Shown: positions 48,360-58,578 of the stretch, in pieces
How positions within the stretch are numbered: position 1 is the first letter of the stretch
How the letters are laid out: the number at the start of each line of letters is the position of its first letter
The notes under the pieces: generated by a model
The model's input: the letters and a program-made list of their open reading frames with translations, nothing else
Database searches by the model: none
What the model was told of the DNA's origin: nothing
Program-made: the position numbers and the translations under genes
NCBI GenBank assembly: GCA_012934845.2
Contig: WNNJ02000818.1
Coordinates: 104,017 to 168,016 of the forward strand
Direction: 5' to 3'
Origin: Pomphorhynchus laevis
Lineage: Eukaryota; Acanthocephala; Palaeacanthocephala; Echinorhynchida; Pomphorhynchidae
DNA: 64,000 bases

Positions 48360-51300
48360 ATGCGGCGGAGCGGCATAGCTTGTGCCATGCCGCGCATCCG
48401 CGGGTTGCGGATAGGGAAAGGACTTGCAGATATGCGGATTAGCTGCGATATAAGCGAGCTTCGGCTTGACGGATAAGCAGTCGCTGACAGCAAACAGTAG
48501 CGTTATCGCGATGGCGTTGTAAATCGTGGCAGCTTTACGTCTATAAAAATCCATTCATCCAATGGGGGCTTAACGCTATGATATGGCGAGTCGATCCCGC
48601 CATTAAATAAGGATCTGCCACTTGTTGCCAGACAAGTTATCCTATTGGTTTAGTACCGGCTAGGCCCACCGCTTATAACTGTGGTTGACGATAGGCTGTT
48701 GCGACAGGCCAGTCACAAAATCAAATCGACGCATCATGACAGAAAAGCCTTCCAATGTTTGCACTGGGACTAGGGCGTACACCGCAATCGACGCGGCAGG
48801 GCGGATCCTGGCACGGCCGAAAAATATACGAGGGTTCCTGACGCAAAAACGGCGTCGGGACACAAGCAAGCAAGTCCAAAGAAATAAGGAGACGTCAGGC
48901 AAAAAGATTCGTGTAGCATCTCTGAACGTGGGTACTCTCATTGGTAACGTTGAAGAGATCGCATCAATGCTGAGACGAAGACAAATAGATATTTGTGCAC
49001 TGCAGGAAACACAGTGGAACGGATCTAAAGCGTACAATATGGAGCAGGAACGTGGTAACAGTGGCTACAAGCTTCTCTACTATGGTACGGTGGGAACTAG
49101 CAGCGGAGTAGGTATTGCAATTTCTGATCGACTCCGTGATTCAGTTATGGAGGTCAGTCGCTACACCGATCGACTCATGAAAATAAGCATTGCAACTGCG
49201 GACCGCATAGCTCACATTTTCTCCGCATATGCACCACAGACTGGACGCAGTGAGATGGAGAAAGATGCCTTCTGGGAAACGCTAGACGCTCACACACGGG
49301 AAATCTCTCCTGCAGACATCATCATAATTGCTGGAGATCTCAACGGACATGTCGGGCAGACTGCTGATGGATCTCCATGCCATGGTGGCAAAGGCTATGG
49401 TCGACGGAATAAGGATGGAGAACGAATAATTGAGTTTGCTGACTCGCATGTCTCGTTATTATTAATACATGGTTCATCAAGCGATCCACGCAGCTCCCAA
49501 CAAATTACAGCACGACATTAAAACCCAAATCGATTATATTCTTGTGTGGCGTAAAAACTTGTCCACTGTAACTAATGTCAAGGCCTTACCATACGAGACA
49601 CTAACAACGCAACACCGCCCAATAATTGCAGTCATGAAAATCAAGCCACCGCAGCAAAACGTGATGGAAAATCGCACGGGACCATCAAGAACCAAATGGT
49701 GGAATTTTGGCGATAGGGAAGCAGAGATAATCTCGAGGATACGGCTTCCCGAAGTAACCACAGTTGAAGAAACGTGGAGAAACTCAAAAAAGACCGTTGC
49801 GATTGCCAGAGCTGTACACTACGATAAGGTGCACAAAAGACTCGATACACGCGATGGTGAACGAGACCTATTTCGGCTTGTGAAGCGAAGGCATCAAAAC
49901 ACGCAGGACATCGAAAAGTTTTACTGCATTAATGGAAGGGACGGCAAACTAATAATTGATCGACAGAAAGTTCGAGATAGATGGCGTGATCATTTTCAGG
50001 AAATCTCAAATGAAGAGTTTCCGCATCTACCGATCTCAAAAATTGCAGAAACGTCCGGTCCATTACCTCAAATAAGTGAGGACGAGGTGAAAGATGCATT
50101 AAAGCGTATGATGACTAGCAAAGCCACAGGTCCAGACCACAGGTCCAGTTGCTATAGGATACCGAGCGACTGGCAGAGCAGCACCACGATACCAATATGG
50201 AAAAAGAAAGGGAACACAGCGGACTGCTCAAGTCACCGTCCAATTCGACTGCTCTCGCAAGATAAGCGTATCCGTGACATTGTTGATATCACCGTAAACC
50301 AAACAGGATTTGTAAAAAACTGTGGCACCACTGACGCTATCCACGCAGCACGACTGCTCCTAGATAAACACTTAGAGAAAAATTAGCCGTTTTACGTTGT
50401 ATTCTTGGATTTGGAAAAGGCTTTTGATCGTGTACCACATGAATTAATATGGTATGCGCTGCGTCAGCATCAAGTCCCGGAACATATAATCCGATGGATG
50501 TTGCTGCTCTACGAGAATACCGAAAGTTGGGTTCTAAGCGCAGCTGGAATGTCACAGCCATTTCAAATATCAGTGGGATCCATCAAGGAAGTGCTCTCTC
50601 ACCGGCATTATTCAACACAGTTATAAACGCTATAACGCATGATATCCAAAAGTCGATTCCATATACCATTCTTTACGCTGACGATGTCTGGCTGGCGGCG
50701 GACAACAAAAAGGACCTGGAGGAATCAACTACTGTATGGAATAACCGACTCGCACAATACGGACTACGACTTAATCTAGACAAGACCGAATAACTCACAA
50801 TATACCCACATGAAAGTGGTACCATCAATATTAATGGCTTTGACCTGAGACGTACGGACCGGTTCAAGTACCTCGGAACCATACTCTCGGCAAGCGGCGA
50901 CGAGACTTATAAAGTCAATGCACGAATAAGCTCAGCGTGGACGAAATGGCGAGCGATGACAGGTTATTTATGTGACCGTCGCATCAAGGATCACCTGAAA
51001 TCAAAGATCTACCGCTCAATCATTCGCCCTGTTGTTATGTACGACACAGAATGCTTGCCTGTTGCCAAGGCAGCGGAACGACGCTCTGCGGTCATGGAGA
51101 CGAAAATGCTGCGGTAGATGAGCGGAATTACCCGGTATGTCCACGTGAGAAATATGGACATCCTCCGAAGATACGGAGTCGCCCCTATCGTAAATAAAAT
51201 GCAAGGGGCCAGACTCCGGTGGTACGGCCACGTGTTGCGGAGTGAAAATTATTCCCTTGCAAAGACCGCCTTAAAGTATGAGATTATGGGCAAACGCCCC

Positions 51301-51458
51301 AGAGGTCGACCCAAGCACCGATGGTTAGATGGCCTTCACACAGATATCAAGGCAGCTGGACTTGACCCAGACCAAGCCGAAAATAGAGCGAAATCAGGGC
51401 TAAATCTCACATAGCCGACCCTGCCTCAAAGCGGGACAAAGGCTGAAGAATAAGAAGA
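48360..51458 (+). mobile_element. Second RTE element, defective
   Basis: 3099 bp, bounded by the 13-bp target duplication AGCAGTAACAGCT (48347-48359 and 51459-51471), ending in AAG-type repeats. The endonuclease region 48685-49521 has VASLNVGTLIG, ALQETQW, AYAPQTG and IIAGDLNGHVGQ. RT follows: PIWKKKGNTADCSSHRPI, FLDLEKAFDRVPHELIWYAL, IHQGSALSPALF, ILYADDVWLAA. The C-terminus has RLRWYGHVLR and GRPKHRWLDGL. Compared with the intact RTE it has internal deletions (about 49790, 50150 and 50260), a frameshift near 49480 and stops near 50384, 50791 and 51116. It is inserted antisense in Naiad F. Confidence 0.92.
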
Positions 51459-51471
51459 AGCAGTAACAGCT

Positions 51472-51591
51472 TATATCTTATTTTGGAATATATTTACTTA
51501 AATTTGATCCTATTATTTATTTACGGTTAGAATTATTTAAAAGTCAACTTATATTTATATTATCTATACATTTATTAATGAAGTTTATGGT
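51472..51591 (-). mobile_element. Naiad copy F, upstream remnant
   Basis: Continues Naiad F on the far side of the RTE: TTATATCTTATTTTGGAATA through CTATACATTTATTAATGAAG, matching 12390-12575 of copy A1. It ends where the RLE fragment begins. Confidence 0.75.
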
Positions 51592-52055
51592 TCATACTAT
51601 AAGTATGCTCATCATATTCAGCCGACAATCGAGGTGATAAACTTCGGGCGGAACAACCTCTTACCGTAAAGAAAATACGTACCCAGAGGGAAGAGGCACT
51701 AAAGCTCTAGATAAAGACTGCAAACGACCGTCTGTCTAAACGAACTCAGACAGTTCTCGAATACGCCAAAATTGACGGAGCGTCAACATGGCTGAGTGTT
51801 CTGCCTACTGACCACAAAAACCGCCATTTATCCCCTCATGTTTTTCATGACAGTCTAGCACTCCGTTACAGATGGGAGCCAAACCATTTGCCACACGGTG
51901 CATATGCGTTGTCACTATGAGTTTGTCTCATTGAATGTCATGCAAACGGGAAGGGTTTCAAATGATATATCACAACGATGTACGGGATATCCTTGCAACG
52001 AATCTCACGGCCGTATGCCACGGAGTCGACATTGAACTGCTAATAGAATGCCCAA
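51592..52055 (+). mobile_element. Lineage-C RLE fragment, nuclease region
   Basis: Plus strand. Frames read STWLSVLPTDHKN then CKREGFQMIYHNDVRDIL and AVCHGVDIELLIECPK, aligning with SAWLSALP, CKRGGVPIIRHNDIRNTI and EICHGVEVEPTLQKIPD of 53280-56688. It lacks both the RT and the 3' end, and is wedged between two Naiad fragments. It is not at the site shared by the other two members. Confidence 0.75.
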
Positions 52056-53279
52056 AATCTAGATATACACCTTCTTTATCATCAATATTGGTTTTGTTAA
52101 GAATAAGGCTTTCTGGATAAATTTGTTCACTAATTGAATAAAAATTATTAGAATTAAATACACATATATCATCAATGTATCGAAACATATATTTCATATA
52201 TTTATATTGTTTAGATTTAGTTTTTACACAGTTTTGAACAAATTCATATTCTATAGAGCTTAAAAACAAGTCAGCTATAACGGGGCTACTATTACCACCC
52301 ATTGGAACACCTCTTACTTGTCTAAATATAGATGTCCCTACTTTTAAATAATTTTGATTTATCAAAATATTTAAGGATTATATTAATTCAATTTTATCCA
52401 TATATTTATATTTATTTGATGGTTTAATTTTTGTTAAATAGGCGTTATAATTATTATAACATATATGTATATCGTTTTACGAATATAAGATTAATTAATT
52501 TTACTAACGCTTCTTTAAAATCTACTAAATCTAGATTTGTATAAAGTGTACTAAAATCGTATGTATTTATATTTTAAAAATTTATTTCTTTTGTCTGTTC
52601 TAAAAATTCTTTTGTAGAATTAATACTGAAATAGTGTTTTATACCAGTATTAATTTCGATTACCTTGCAATATTTTTTAAAGTGTGCTTTAATTACTTTA
52701 AGTATTTTATTCATATAGACAGAAAGTGGTTTTAATGTACATTTAAACGCACTACATATGAACCTAGGTTTTATTGGATTTTTATGTAATTTTGGATTCC
52801 AATATAATATAGGTATAGTTTTATTATCTAATTCAACCTTTATACGCTTTTTGTCCATTATAGAACAGTGACTTGTAATAAGTGTTTCTAAACTCAACTC
52901 ACTACGTTAATATGCTGGATTTACATTTAAATCATTAGAATTAACCTCTTTCATTAGTATATCACAATAAAGCTTTTTGCATATGAAGACAAAGTTATTA
53001 CTAGCTTTATCAATAGTTGTTATTATATAGTTATCCTTTAATTTAGTAAGTTCTTTATACATATCTTTATTAATTTTATCTTTCCTTTTGTAATTGTTTG
53101 TTATTTTCATTTTATTTTTAATTTTATCAAATATATAATCTTTCCAAATGTTTATCTTAGATATATTCGAGCTTTCACTATTAATCAGCTTACTAAAGTA
53201 ATCATTTAAGTTATTATATAACGAATTGTAAATTTTATTTTTGTCGTTGTTATTATTTAATCTATATTTATACCCTTTT
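52056..53279 (-). mobile_element. Naiad copy G, RT part up to the RLE insertion
   Basis: Minus strand: palm (52365-52070: GVPMGGNSSPVIADLFLSSI, MFRYIDDICVFNSNNFYSIS), fingers (52897-52574: ILYWNPKLHKNP, VYMNKILKVIKAHFKKYC), 53110-52907 (ITNNYKRKDKINKDMYKELT), and the start of LNNNNDKN at 53260. It continues beyond the inserted RLE element at 56689. Confidence 0.87.
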
Positions 53280-56200
53280 TAATTCAGTTACCCTAATGAG
53301 TAACTGAATTTTTGAAAATTCAGTTACTCATTGATTCTCGGTACTTATTCTTTACAAAAAAAAGAATTTTCCTACTATTATTGTTTTAATTTATCAATAA
53401 TAAATAAAAACAATAATAAGATTTCGACAACGAAAACCATCGACGACATCGACAACGACAACCATCGACGACATCGACATTAAAAAAGTTTGCGAACTGA
53501 AGTAAATACATTTATTTATTTGGGCTAATAAATTAACTACTTACAATAATAATGCCTAAAGGACGTCCTGACAGTGTATTGAAATGCTGCAATTGCAATG
53601 GACAGGCTGCAAAATGCAAAAACTGCAAATGTGTTAAGGCCGGTCGAAAATGCACAACATGTAGAGTGGGCGGATGTATCAATAAGACGAATATAAGTAC
53701 ATCGCCCGATGTATGTATTTTAACTGGAATTCCGGAAAATAATATATACAGAAACGCTATAGAATCAGAATCTTCGCAAAGAAATGCATATCAAAATCAT
53801 GCAAACAGAACAGTAATTACTGATGCTACTCAGATTGTATCTGTGAATAATGGAATTTCTAATAACTTAGAAATTTGTAATATTGAGGGGATATATCAAG
53901 TGGTTATTCAATGGAAGCCAAATATCATGGTGCTCCCTCGATGTTCTGCAAGTAATACTATAATTGATACTATCGCAAACTTCTATTTCGATGTTGCACG
54001 AAAAAATAATAATGAGAACTCTGTTCTCAAGTCTGCTACAGTTTTTTTACAATGCGTTCTCCAAAGAATTCCATCGAAAAAAGTTAACGTGATTCGAAAA
54101 ACATTAGAGAACAGACTGGCTTTGTGGTCAACAAAAAATATAAAGAGCTTTTTGACGAGGCCAATTACCTACAAGTAGCTTTTAGTGAACCTAGAAAAAA
54201 TTCACATATGACGGATTGGAAAAAGAATTATGTTAGACTAATGTTACGAGGGAAAGTTGCTGCAAGTTCCGCGATTCTTGATAACAATGATTCGTCAGGT
54301 CCGCTAGGCCCTAATGTTATGGTTGGATCTTCATCTGTCAAAGAAGTGCTTGAAAATCTACACCCTATCTAAGAAAATCTACATCCTGATTCTCTTCTGT
54401 CATCACCAATTCATGGAACGATCACACATCACTCTGTACGCTTCACGCAAATTGACGAAGACGCTATCATCAAAGCTTGTAAAAAGACTAACGGAAGTGC
54501 AGGACCGTCAGGATGTGATTCGAATCTATGGAAATTCATGCTCACAGGCTTCGGAAATCATTCACGTAACCTTGCCAGGGCTTTGGCTGAATTCACAATT
54601 CGATTAACTACTGATAAAATTCCTCCTGGTGTTCTTGATGCGTTTACGACATGTAGGCTTGTCGCTATCCCTAAGAAATCTGGGGGCATAAGACCGATAG
54701 GAGTGTGTGAAGTTACGAGACGCATAGTATGTAAAGCCATACTTGAAGTGGTAAAATTCGACTTGCAAGACGTGGCTGGAAAGAGTCAACTGGCAGCATC
54801 ACAACGTGGCGGAATTGAGTTTGCTATTCATTCCATCAAATTCGCATTTATGTTGAATAAACAACGCTGTGTTCTTGCCGTGGATGCTTTTAACGCATTT
54901 AACTCTTTAAATCGACAAGCTGCTATTCACAATATACAATACATTTGTCCTTCGTTGGCTTGTGTTCTTGCAAAAACTTACAGAACTGACGCTCAACTAG
55001 TGCTTGGCGGTACGAGCATATTTTCTCGAGAGGGGTTCACACAAGAGGACCCCTTAGCTATGGCGGCTTTCTTGATGGCATCACTTCCGTTGATCAACAA
55101 AATTAAAAACAGTGTTCCCAGCATCACACAAGTTTGGTCTGCGGATGATGCAAACTTTGTCGGTACTATTGACGAGTTAAATATAGTATGGAATGTATTG
55201 AAAAGCGATGGACCTCAATACGGATATTTCGTTAACGCTAAGAAAACACAACTGCTTACTCATCCATCTGAAATGAAGCAAGCATGCCCATTGAAAGAAA
55301 TTGGAATATCATCGGATGGTATTATGATACTTGGCATTCCTATAGGCACTACCGAGTATGTAGATTCGGTTGCACTTGATAAATCTCAAAGTTGGACTCG
55401 TCTACTTGATCGTTTAGTAGAAATAGCCAAAGTTGATCCACATGTATCTTATATCGGTCTTACAAAATCAGTACAATGGAAATAAACTCACTTTTTCAGA
55501 AATACAACATTTGAATGTGGGCATTTGTCAACGCTGTTGACCATACTAAAAGACAAGCTTTTACCATCTTTAACAAGTCGAACCTTGAATCATGATTGGT
55601 GGACAATATTGACCTCACCTCTTAAACTAGGAGGTCTAGGCGTATTAGACCCCATTTTCACACCCACACTGGAGTATGAAAACGCACAACTAATCTGTAA
55701 TACTTATGATTCTGAATATACAGGAGAAACTCTGCGACAAGTACAAGCAGATGTTATAAAAAGTATTTCTTGTCAACGAATTAATGTTTACAAGAACCGT
55801 TTAATTGATGTCAAACAAAGGGCTCAACAAGCAGTATTGAATGCAATTAACCATGCTACTCAGAATTGCGCTTCATCATGGCTAAGTGCGCTTCCTCTAG
55901 CCGTTGATAAATTTCATCTCCATTCTTATGAATTTAGGGATGCCATATGTTCCAGATATGGATGGAATCTACCAGATCGAAACAAAAAAAACATGTATAT
56001 GCGGTACAACAAATGGCATTATTCACGCATTATCATGTAAACGCGGTGGTGTACCAATAATCCGTCACAACGATATTCGGAACACGATCGCTTATGCATT
56101 ATCAGAGATATGCCACGGCGTCGAAGTCGAACCAACTTTGCAAAAGATTCCAGACAGCTTAGAATTCATGAATAATTCAACAACGAAAAATAACAATGCG

Positions 56201-56688
56201 CGCCTAGACATTTTATGTTATGGACTACAGGACAATCGATATGAGTGGACGTTTTTTGACGTCAATGTTTTTTCAGTACATGCTCCGTCATATGCCAGCA
56301 GTTCGCCTCTCGCCGCCTTTGAATATAATGAAAATCGCAAAAACAGCAAATACAATGAAAGAATTGTCAGTGTGGAAGAAAGCAAGTTTATACCATTAAT
56401 TTTTCATCATCAGGAGGAGTTGGACCGCGAGCTCTTAAGCTACTCAAGGACATTGCCTCGATATCATCGAGGTTAAAATCAGAAAAATATAGTGATGTAT
56501 TGGTTCACCTTAAACGCAAGATTAGCTTCTCGATTGCACGTGCTTCTTCACTATGTCTGCGAATGCCGCGATCAAGTAGAAGACATCCAATCTTTCCTGA
56601 CAATAAATCTCATTTATAGGCCCGTTTACGGGAACCTAATTTCTGTAAATTAACTTTTCTTTTTTAATAAATAATATTACAAAACAAA
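53280..56688 (+). mobile_element. Lineage-C RLE non-LTR retrotransposon inserted in a Naiad
   Basis: A 3409-bp insertion bounded by the 16-bp duplication ATATTTATACCCTTTT (53264-53279 and 56689-56704). The 5' leader has inverted and tandem repeats. One coding region, lightly broken: N-terminal cysteine-rich domain, RT, CCHC plus restriction-like nuclease, C-terminal helical tail. It ends in an A-rich tail (TTACAAAACAAA). It is antisense to the Naiad and placed at the same base as the 315-bp relative at 11864. The domain order puts it in the R2-like (RLE) supergroup; the exact clade is uncertain. Confidence 0.87.
53552..56583 (+). pseudogene. Lineage-C RLE protein (CXC domain, RT, nuclease), disrupted
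   Basis: ATG at 53552. Residues about 11-45 form a cysteine-rich module (CNCNGQAAKCKNCKCVKAGR then KCTTCRVGGCINK), similar to a TSO1/tesmin CXC fold that binds DNA. RT: VAIPKKSGGIRPIGV (54663), LAVDAFNAFNSLNRQ (54878), FTQEDPLAMAAF (55036) where QGDP is usual, VWSADDANFVG (55134) as the catalytic box, and LGIPIGTTEYV. The nuclease has CICGTTNGIIHALSC, IIRHNDIRNTI, ARLDIL and FFDVNVFS (56010-56275), i.e. the CCHC and D...D signature. Frameshifts near 54170 and 55990 and in-frame stops at 54370 and 55483 disrupt it. The tail GPRALKLLKDIAS identifies the copy at 11864. Confidence 0.82.
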
Positions 56689-56790
56689 ATATTTATACCC
56701 TTTTGATAGCAGCTTTCTTAATTCACAATTTTCAATTAATTCTAGATTATGGGTACATATATGTTCATTTATTTTATCAAAACTAAGAAG
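56689..56790 (-). mobile_element. Naiad copy G, linker remnant
   Basis: Continues copy G on the far side of the RLE element: complement of HICTHNLELIENCELRKLLSK. It breaks off at about 56790. Confidence 0.8.
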
Positions 56791-57180
56791 CATATTTCAG
56801 TACGTATTCTTAAACAATAAAAATGGATATGATAAATTCGATTTTATCTATCAATTTTAGAATATTTATCATATTCTACTAGCATTCATTCTGATAGACA
56901 AATAGCTATGATAATTCTGTCAATGAACAAAATTTTAATGATAATTTAAAATCATAATTGTGCTAATTTTTTGTCAAATAATTAACAATTAAATAATAAT
57001 AGATAATAAAAAATTATTACACAGGATATTATGAATTGATTAATAACATACGATAAATCAGAATACAGATTGCATATCATTAGGAGGAATTGCTATATTA
57101 TAATGTTTCGGCCCTTATTCCTAGATATCAACAGGGCCAAATACGTATTTCCTCTGATGAAATTTAATTATCTATTTAAT
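56791..57180 (-). mobile_element. AT-rich segment and Naiad terminal piece
   Basis: 57055-57180 on the minus strand is a Naiad terminal segment with the hairpin GGCCCT/AGGGCC followed by GAAAC (57138-57105), a compensated version of GGCCCC/GGGGCC in other copies. 56791-57050 is AT-rich with no recognised feature. Confidence 0.65.
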
Positions 57181-57184
57181 TCTA

Positions 57185-57345
57185 GATTATTATTAATCAG
57201 CTTATTAAAGTAAGCTGATTAATAGTGAAAATTAATAGCTGATTTACTTCTTATATTTACATAAAGATCTTTCAGCTTATTATCTCTTAAAAGTTGTTTA
57301 AATATTTCTAATTGTTCATATATCACATATTTTTTCTCTTATGAC
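57185..57345 (-). mobile_element. Naiad linker fragment
   Basis: Matches 15925-16010 of copy A1 (complement of EQLEILKQLLRDNKLKDLYV), preceded by TTAATCAGCTTATTAAAGTA, another Naiad piece. Confidence 0.75.
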
Positions 57346-57529
57346 ATGTCGTTTCCACCAAACGGTATTTTATAAAGTTAAGTTAGCTGTTACTTCTCGC
57401 GCATGCCATTTTACCAGTATTGTAATCGCTCTCGAAGTATTGTAATCGCTAATGAAGTAAAGTACACCCTCATCCATAATTAAAATAAATTACAACAAGT
57501 ATCAAGATAATTATGCATATAAAAACTAC

Positions 57530-57717
57530 CTCGGCTACATGTAATGGTGTAGAGTGACAGTTGTCGAGTCTAACCGCTTTGAAAACTTCTGCGGTATTAA
57601 CTGTATACTGCTCCATATATTTCCATAAGGCTGGACAATCATCGAGGCAATTTCCATACCTGACCTTTATCAAATCATTCCAAACTATCAACTCTCTTCT
57701 TAGATAAACATGAGAAT
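57530..57717 (-). CDS. AGL: AGL exon with glucanotransferase nucleophile motif
   Basis: 188-nt exon (2 nt plus 62 codons), donor GAG/GTAGTT. It encodes [19 protein letters not shown] and then [15 protein letters not shown]. The Asp in RLDNCHS corresponds to the GH13-type nucleophile of the transferase half. The following intron is 9.9 kb and holds the Naiad F/G cluster, an RTE and the lineage-C RLE elements. Confidence 0.95.
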
Positions 57718-57768
57718 CTTAGATTAAATCAATAATGTAAGAAAAACTATTATGTATCAATTAAATAC

Positions 57769-57908
57769 CTTCGTCAGCGAATGATTTCAAAGCGTCATTA
57801 TTTGCAGTCCAACCATTAAATGCCATTATTAAAGTAGAAATTTTGTCGTCATACATTATCTTTTCTTCATTTTCGACATCAGAATCAGGTAGTGTGAAGT
57901 GAAAATAT
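57769..57908 (-). CDS. AGL: AGL exon (first in window)
   Basis: 140-nt exon, acceptor TTTAG, donor GTATTT, entry and exit phase 1. It encodes the block beginning YFHFTLPDSD and ending NGWTANNDALKSFADE, matching the animal AGL segment with the HNGW-type motif just before the VYLRREL block. It is separated from the next exon by a 51-bp intron. Upstream exons are not found in 57909-64000. Confidence 0.88.
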
Positions 57909-58418
57909 CTAAATATGTATTGTAATATGCAATTTAAATTTAGCTTCAAAATATTTATTAGATATGTTTAACGTTGCACATCCCAATATAAAATTTATAT
58001 TTAAAAAACCTTCAAAGTGACATTTTTAGTTTTGACAATATTTCGACAGCAACATCATGTATAAATCACTATATTTACCCCACAAGGAGGCATTAACATC
58101 AGGCAGCATTCGATATATCATCAGACTAAGAAATAGAACTGAATTATTCTCGAAATATTTAGTCTCTACGAATGACCAGTCATCATATGTATGACTACAA
58201 ACTTTAACAACGGCAGACGCGTTTGGCTCTTACGGAGCTCATCAATACCGTACCCACAATAATAATCATCTATAACACCTTAACACAAGCTCAAACAGTG
58301 TTCAAATATCGAAAAACAAGGCAGGTATATATGGTTTGTTGTTCGAAACGCCTGTTGTGATACTTTTTCCATTCGGATTCGATTTTATAATTGTTCAATC
58401 AGTTAAATTATTGAAACA

Positions 58419-58420
<2 letters not shown>
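57909..58420. other. Intron sequence without recognised feature
   Basis: On the minus strand 58190-58030 is open (for example DWSFVETKYFENN, MLPDVNASLWG) but matches no AGL block I know and has no clear splice sites. It may be a chance frame or an unidentified exon. Confidence 0.4.

Positions 58421-58471
<51 letters not shown>
58421..58471. repeat. (AT)n microsatellite, left part
   Basis: Uninterrupted AT dinucleotides up to the LTR. The same array resumes at 62110, so the LTR element inserted within it. Confidence 0.95.
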
Positions 58472-58475
<4 letters not shown>

Positions 58476-58555
58476 ATGATACTTACCTTTTGACTTGTTA
58501 TTCTAGATGTATTAGAATAAAGCCTATTCTTCTCTGCTTGAATTTACTCGGTACA
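58472..58555 (+). repeat. 5' LTR, 84 bp
   Basis: Begins TGTAATGATACTTACC and ends CTCGGTACA (TG...CA), identical to 62026-62109. It contains AATAAA at about 58516. The 14 bases TGTATTAGAATAAA at 58508-58521 are the exact complement of TTTATTCTAATACA at 58557-58570. Confidence 0.93.
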
Positions 58556-58556
58556 A

Positions 58557-58570
58557 TTTATTCTAATACA
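58557..58570 (+). promoter_or_regulatory. Candidate self-primer binding site
   Basis: TTTATTCTAATACA lies one base after the 5' LTR, where a tRNA primer site is normally found. It is perfectly complementary to 58508-58521 inside the LTR. This is the arrangement of self-primed elements such as Tf1, where the mRNA 5' end folds onto this site. I recognise no tRNA 3'-end complement here. Confidence 0.6.
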
Positions 58571-58578
58571 CTGTTACC

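Larger units (their letters stand above)
5049..57908 (-). other. AGL: Glycogen debranching enzyme gene, internal part (14 exons)
   Basis: This is the span of the host gene that contains every element between its exons. Glycogen debranching enzyme is a cytosolic protein that first moves a short glucan branch (4-alpha-glucanotransferase) and then hydrolyses the remaining alpha-1,6 glucose. The 14 exons listed separately sum to 2290 nt; phases match at all 13 junctions and all splice sites are GT/AG. The order of conserved blocks follows animal [81 protein letters not shown]. Introns are either 46-72 bp or 1.7-13.4 kb. The start and the C-terminal third of the protein are not in the window, so flanking sequence on both sides should be intron. 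Frame and catalytic blocks are kept, so the gene looks functional. Confidence 0.93.

Noticed and set aside
58030-58190. Additional AGL exon on the minus strand
   Set aside because: The open frame shows no similarity to the AGL region expected there and no convincing splice sites; left as unassigned.
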